Origin: Nelumbo lutea
Taxonomy: Eukaryota; Streptophyta; Magnoliopsida; Proteales; Nelumbonaceae
Direction of reading: 5' to 3'
Length of the DNA stretch: 64,000 nucleotides
Assembly: GCA_022828595.1 (NCBI GenBank)
Contig: JAKGHH010000003.1
Span: 16,120,934 to 16,184,933 of the forward strand
Shown: positions 58,601 through 64,000 of the stretch, in pieces
How the letters are laid out: each line of letters opens with the position of its first letter
How positions within the stretch are numbered: the stretch's first letter is position 1
Position numbers and translations under genes: made by a program
Notes under the pieces: generated by a model
Database searches by the model: none
Seen by the model: the letters and a program-made list of their open reading frames with translations, nothing else
Told to the model about the DNA's origin: nothing

Positions 58601-61600
58601 ATGCCTCCTACATCCACAGATGTTCCCGGGAAGGAGATGGTGAGTGTTCCCCGTGATGAGTACGAGAGGTTTATCCAATCCACATCTCAGCAGAACATGA
58701 CCACTTTCGCACATTTAGGTATGTCTTGTTTGGCATCCACACCCAATCCCTGGATTATTGACCCTGGAGCCTCTGATCACATGACTAGGACTCCAAGTGT
58801 GTTTTCTTCCCTCTCTCATTGCTCAACATCACAATCTGTTACTCTTGCTAATGGTTCCACATCCTCGATTTGTGGTGTTGGCAATGTTCACTTGACCCCC
58901 TTATCTTTATCCTCAGTTTTGTATGTCCCTTAATTTCCATTTAACCTTATGTCTGTTAGTAAGCTGACCAAGTGGCACTGTCCCTTAATTGCTCTATTAC
59001 TTTTTGCCCTTCTATGTGTGTTTTTCAGGATCTCAAGACGGGGATGAAGATTGGTGGAGGGCATGAATCCGGTGGATTGTATTATCTTGACGGTGGTGGC
59101 AGAACATCAACAACACTCCAGTCATCTCTCTCTCCTCTCCAGTGGCACTATCGATTTGGTCATCATTCGCTGAAAGTTTTGAAATCTTTGGTTCATTCGT
59201 TGAGTCAACTTTCTGTTTTAGATTGTGAGTCGTGTCAGTTGGGGAAACATCATCGTGTTCCCTTTAGTTCTAGGGTTGATAAGCGTGTGTCGAGTCATTT
59301 TTTTTTTTGTTCATTCAGATGTTTGGGGTCTTTATAAAGTGATGTCATACAATGGATATAGATATTTTGTCATTTTTATTAATGATTTTTCAAGGATGAC
59401 GTGGCTCTATTTAATGGAAGAAAGAAGTGAATTGTTTACCATCTTCCAGAAATTTTATGCTGAGATTCGCAATTAATTTGGTGTTCACATTAAAATTTTT
59501 CGTTCTGATAATGGCCGTGAATATTTATCTTCATTTCAAGAATACTTGGACCAACATGGCATTATACATTAGACCTCATGTACCTACACTCTACAACAAA
59601 ATGGGGTGGCTGAGAGAAAGAATCGTCATTTTTTGGAAACAACACGATCCCTCATGCATCACATGAATGTTCCCAAACCCTTTTGGAGTGATGCGGTGCT
59701 TACTTCTTGCTTCTTGATTAATCGGATGCCCACGTCTATCCTTGATGGTCATTCCCCATTTACTACCTTGTTTCCCACCTTGTCTTCACTTCCTCTTTCT
59801 CCTCGGGTTTTTGGGTGTGTTTGCTTTGTCCATAATTTGGGCCCCGGGAAGGACAAGTTAGATGCACGATCCATTAAGTGCATCTTCCTTGGCTATTCTC
59901 GGACCTAGAAAGGGTATAAGTGTTACCATCCTAATTCTCGACGTTCCTTTATGTGTGCTGATGTTACCTTCTTTGAGTCTACTTCGTTTTTCTTGGGGTT
60001 CGGTGATGCTTCTTCCTCCTCATCACCTCCCCCTCTTCCACTTCCAGTTGTCGATTCTGTTCCCCTTGCTCCAACCATGACCAAGTCCTTGCCTCCAGTG
60101 CCACCACTTGTTGAACGCCCACCTATCCGTCAAGTGTATACACATTGCCCACATGTACCGGCTGCTACTCTTTCAGCTCCATCACCGTCGACAGATTCGG
60201 CGGTTGTCTCCACACCAGCCCTAGACCCAGTATCTGATCTTGATCTTCCCATTGCCTTGCGGAAAGGTAAACGCACTTGTACCCTTCATCCTATTTCTAA
60301 TTATGTTTCACTCACTCACCTTTCCACTTCCCATCGCCAGTTTATCTCTTTGTTATCCTCAGTTGTTGTCCCTAAGGATGTTCAGGAAGCCCTTGCCTCT
60401 CCAGGGTGGTGTCGTGCAATGGAAGAAGAACTCTCAGCTCTACTTCCTGATCATACTTGGGACCTTATCGCACTTTTTCCTAGGAAGCAGGCTGTCGGTT
60501 GTAAATGGGTTTATACTATTAAGTATTTGCCTGATGGTAGTGTTGAGCGCCTGAAAGCTCGATTGGTTGCAAAAGGGTACTCCCAAACCTATGGTATCAA
60601 ATACTCAGAGACTTTCTCCCTAGTTGCTAAGATAGATTCGGTTTGTGTTGTGATCTCTCTTGCAACTATGTATGGTTGGCCCCTCTATCAGCTTGATATC
60701 AAGAATGCTTTTTTGCATGGTGATTTGCTCAAGGAGGTTTACATGGAGCAACCACCGGGGTTTGTTGCTCAGGGGGAGGATGGTAAGGTATGCAGGCTAA
60801 AGAAGGCTATATATGGGCTTAAGCAGTCTCCTCGAGCATGGTTTGGTAGGTTCAGTGAAATGGTAAAGAAGTTTGGTATGAAATAGTGCCAAGTTGATCA
60901 TTCCGTCTTCAGTCATGACTCTCAGGCAGGAAAAATCCTATTGGTGGTGTATGTAAATGATATTGTTATTATAGGGAATGATAAAATGGGCATTGACATG
61001 TTGAAAACTTTTCTACAGGAACATTTTCAAACAAAGGATCTTGGTAAATTGAAATATTTATTGGGGATAGAAGTAACAAGATCTAAGCATGGTATTAATT
61101 TGTGTCAGAGGAAATATGTGCTTGATTTGCTGGAGGAAACATGTTTGTTAGGTGCTAAACCAACTGAAACACCTCTGGAAACAAATATTAGGCGGAGCAG
61201 TGATATGGGTGAAGTGTTTGAAGACCCTGGCAGATATCGACGACTTGTAGGTAAACTGAACTACCTAACCATTACTTGGCTAGATATTTCATTTGCGGTT
61301 AGTGCGGAAGTCAGTTCATGCAGAAACCTCTGGTTCCTCATTGGGATGCGGTTCTAAGAATTGTGAGGTATTTAAAAGGGGCCCCTGGTTGTGGTTTGAT
61401 ATACAAAAGTGGTGGAAAACTTGAAATGGAAGGGTATACTGATGCTGACTGGGCCGGTTCTATGTCTGGTAGGAGGTCTACCACAAGCTATGGCACTTTT
61501 CTTGGGGGTAATCTGGTGACATGGAAAAGTAAGAAGCAATGTAGAGGTAGAATATAGAGCTATGACACATACTGCTTGTGAATTAGTGTGGCTAAGGAAC

Positions 61601-64000
61601 CTTCTACGGGAAATATGATACAATATTAACACTCCAATGAATCTCTATTGTGACAATCAGGCTGTAGCTCATATTTCTTCTAATCCGGTGTTTCATGAAA
61701 GAACCAAGCACATAGAGGTTGACTGTCACGTTGTGAGAGAGAAGGTGTTGAATGGAGTGATACACACTGCATATGTTAACACAGGGAACCAGTGGGTAGA
61801 CTTACTTACAAAAGGGTTGAGTCGGGGAAGAGTGGACTACATATGTAATAAGCTGGGATTATATGATATATATTCACCAGCTTGAGGGGGAGTGTTAGTG
61901 TAGGGGTATTTCTGTCTTTATACTTATGTTGAGGTTGCTGATCTGTAATATTATATTAGAACTAGTATCCCTCACTTAAATAAGGGCACATGTGTCTTTT
62001 CCATTATATTAGTAATATAAAACATGTCTGGCCGAATGGGAGAAGTAATTTTTCCCTAATTTGAACCAGACTTTTCTTCTCTCATTTTCTCCTCCTTTCT
62101 CTCTGTCTTTCTTTCTTCTTTCTTCTTCTCTCTTCTTGCTTGTTATCAGACTAACAGAACTCAAAGGCAGGCCGAATTATAATAAGTTGATTATATTACG
62201 TTATCATATCTCTCGGTTTTTTTTTTTTTTTGCCCATTTTTGTGTCTATATTAAGCCATCTTGGACAAAAGGTGGGTTTGTTTAGGATTTGAGTATGCTC
62301 CTCTGGTTGTATGTAAGCTTTATAGAAAAAGCTTATCACTTCTGTTTTTTTTTTTTCTCTTTAATTGCCCAAACCGGATTTATCATTTTAAACCATTTTC
62401 ATAGGCACATAATATTTAAATTGCTAAACATGTTGTGTTTACTTTTTGTCATCCTGTACTTAACTAATCCATACAATTGTTCATATCCTAGATGATAAAG
62501 ATCATACAGCAAACTTCAAGACTTATAGGAGAAAAAGAAAAGTGTCTAACAATTCTAAGGCTTTGATCCTTATTGGGCACAATAATGGAGAAGATTCTAG
62601 CTGGGAGCTAGAATAAATTCTGGGTGTTTTGAGTTTGTAACTAAGTTTAAGAAACAGTAATGTTAGAAGTGTGTTAGGAGAGTTTTTACAGCAAGTTTGT
62701 TTTAGTTATGTAGTTGTTAGGAGTCATTGGTTGATTCTCAAGACATGAATACAATATAGAAGTTTGTTTCTCTATGTGGGTGTATGATGCTTCCTATGTT
62801 TGGGTGTGAGGCCTAAACATCTAGGACTAGGAGTGATACCTAGATCTCCTTCTATTTGAAGTTCCTTGCTGTGCTACATCACTAGGTCAGTTGTCTTTGC
62901 CTCCTCTATGGTTTTGCAATTGCTTTTAATTTCTGAAAATTACATCCTTAGCTTCGTATAGCTTTTCATCTTGCACTTTTTATTTAGGAAACCATCTCAT
63001 ACATTCTATGCTCTTTAAGCATCTGATATGTATTAACACAAGCAGAGGTGACAATCCTTGGTCCAAACAACCAGGATTCGACTGAGAATTTTCCTTGTAC
63101 TTTTATGTCTCCTGCTGGTGCTCATATCAAGATTAGCTAACAAATATTTGGTTCGGGTTGAACATTTTCTGACACAATTGATATATCCAAACAATTTCTA
63201 CTATTACACACATCTAGGAATTGTCTGATAATCTGTTTTGTATGCATATATGATTCGTATGTTCCATAGTTTCTTTGCTTGCATTTACCAAAAGTTTTGG
63301 TGTGGATAACTTCATTATTGGTTTCATTATATTATAGCATTAAAATGCCAAAGGTTAGGTCTGTATCCACTATCCAGTCCACCCCTCTCAAGATCCCGGA
63401 TAGCTGGGACCAGCATTGGGTGATGCCTTTTTTGACCTTTCTTTTAATATTATGATAATAACTGCTATTGTTATTGACCCTTTGTTTCCTTCTGATGCAG
63501 TATGCATTGTGTTTACTTTGTTTGTTGGTCCTCTGTATAATCTGCGCAATATATTTTCTTTTCAGTTGATGAATTGGAGCAGTGCAATGTGATGGTGGGT
63601 AAAAATGTTAGCTGGAGGTTCATAACTAGTAGATATTCTAATATTTCAATCCGGACCTCCATAGAACAAAGATCTAGACCCAGGCGCTATTTTCCTTTCA
63701 AGCAAGGTTATATGTCTGTTTCCACTCTTAGGGTGGGAGCAGAAGGGATCCACATGACAATCGATGGCAAGCACATGACATCCTTTGCATACCGTGAAGT
63801 AATCCCTCTCTTTCTCTCAACACACAGTAGCACTCATTCTTTTTTTTCTAACTTCATTACCATTTTTGTAGACTCTAGAACCATGGCTTGTCAGTGAAGT
63901 AAGAATAGCTGGAGACCTTAAGTTAATTTCTGTCTTAGCCAGTGGTTTACCCACTTCTGAGGATATGGATCATGTTGTTGACTTAGAATCACTCAAGTCA
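55618..64000 (+). CDS. Hydroxyproline O-galactosyltransferase-like GT31 protein (partial)
   Basis: Coding exons 55618-56380, 63566-63798 and 63872 onward, running off the window. Junctions are phase 1 (AAAG|GTACAG..TTTCAG) and phase 0 (GTGAA|GTAATC..TTGTAG). The first 374 codons are visible. Residues 1-22 form a type II Golgi anchor ([20 protein letters not shown]). A stem is followed by a galectin-type lectin domain (about 170-260: [41 protein letters not shown]). Then come [20 protein letters not shown] and [12 protein letters not shown], which precede the glycosyltransferase 31 domain lying beyond the window. GALT2-6 proteins of this type add the first galactose to hydroxyproline in arabinogalactan proteins. 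The N-terminus most resembles GALT3. Intron 1 is 7.2 kb because of a copia insertion. Exons are clean. Confidence 0.9.
56939..57023 (+). mobile_element. Truncated 5' LTR of the copia element
   Basis: About 85 bp that match the end of the 3' LTR: a CT-rich run, then TGTTATCAGACTAACAGAAC and GGCAGGCCGAATTATAATA. Upstream sequence does not match the 3' LTR, so most of this LTR is lost. It is followed by TAGTATCAGAGC (57024-57035), one base off the initiator-Met primer-binding site. Confidence 0.75.
57024..61892 (+). mobile_element. Dead Ty1/copia retrotransposon, internal region
   Basis: Order is copia-type. Gag is at 57614-about 58560, with [14 protein letters not shown], an RG-rich tail and a [11 protein letters not shown] zinc-knuckle relic. 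Protease is at about 58750 ([11 protein letters not shown]). GAG_pre-integrase and a zinc region are at 59140-59270. The integrase core is at about 59330-59900 ([24 protein letters not shown]). RT is at about 60370-61000 ([21 protein letters not shown]). RNase H is at 61340-61880 ([20 protein letters not shown]). Lesions include six Gln-position stops (58094, 58931, 59474, 59570, 59906, 60884), frameshifts at the T run near 59300 and around 61310 and 61540, protease D-P-G instead of D-S-G, and RT YVND instead of YVDD. It cannot be autonomous. The polypurine tract GAGGGGGAG precedes 61893. Confidence 0.92.
61893..62184 (+). mobile_element. 3' LTR of the copia element
   Basis: Starts TGTTAGTGTAGGGG directly after the polypurine tract and ends GGCCGAATTATAATA, as in the 5' LTR remnant. 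It is 292 bp. No target-site duplication matches, consistent with loss of the left end. It ends about 1.4 kb before the next coding exon of the galactosyltransferase gene. Confidence 0.8.
62185..63565. other. Remaining intron sequence before exon 2 of the galactosyltransferase gene
   Basis: T-rich intronic sequence. The only recognisable item is the SINE-like 3' part at 63345-63427 (CCAAAGGTTAGG..CCTCTCAAGATCCC..ATTGGGTGATG), shared with 36998-37080. Confidence 0.5.

Larger units (their letters stand above)
56381..63565 (+). other. 7.2-kb intron carrying a Ty1/copia element
   Basis: The intron separates the galectin exon from the next coding exon. About 5.2 kb of it is the copia element (56939-62184), in the same orientation as the gene. 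The remainder (56381-56938 and 62185-63565) is T-rich intron sequence, with a partial copy of the SINE-like repeat at 63345-63427. Confidence 0.8.

Overview
This window is a stretch of nuclear chromosome from a flowering plant. The evidence is intron-split genes with GT..AG junctions, two organellar-type pentatricopeptide (PPR) proteins, a thylakoid FtsH protease, a plant-type vacuolar amino-acid transporter, an arabinogalactan galactosyltransferase, and long AT-rich spacers full of LTR retrotransposons, L1-type LINEs and small inverted-repeat elements (MITEs). The species cannot be named from the sequence. Nothing bacterial, organellar or CRISPR-like was seen.

Layout. 0-8 kb: repeat-rich, with a hAT-like element carrying a 14-bp tandem array (574-1607), a LINE tail (about 2120-2330) and a decayed Ty3/gypsy pol region (3226-6196). 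8.3-12.8 kb: a two-exon DOMINO1/EMB514-like gene on +. 14.5-17.5 kb: a minus-strand LINE interrupted by a solo LTR. 19.0-20.6 kb: an intronless PPR gene (E class, +). 21.1-24.5 kb: a three-exon AVT1-type amino-acid transporter (-), convergent with the PPR gene. 26.5-30.1 kb: a perfect hairpin, a copia-type LTR with primer-binding site, and a LINE endonuclease fragment. 32.3-34.2 kb: an intronless DYW-class PPR gene (+). 37.7-41.5 kb: a five-exon FTSH6-like gene (-) with two single-base deletions in exon 4 and heat-shock-element-like promoter modules. 44.8-49.1 kb: a hAT MITE, a complete non-autonomous LTR element with a 5-bp target duplication, and a Mutator-like MITE nested in a Tourist-like MITE. 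49.4-51.0 kb: an S-like RNase T2 gene that looks inactivated. 55.6 kb to the window end: a hydroxyproline O-galactosyltransferase-like gene (+), whose 7.2-kb first coding intron holds a dead Ty1/copia element; the gene runs off the window.

The genes do not form a pathway. Several products (two PPR proteins, FTSH6) probably act in organelles, and the others act at the vacuole, Golgi, nucleus or outside the cell. The most informative signals are the lesions in FTSH6 and the RNase T2 gene, the consistent glutamine-to-stop decay pattern in two unrelated retroelements, and several transposon insertions whose target duplications and nesting order can be read directly. I found no convincing undescribed system; the best candidates for new elements are the hAT-like element with the 14-bp array and the ORF-less LTR element.
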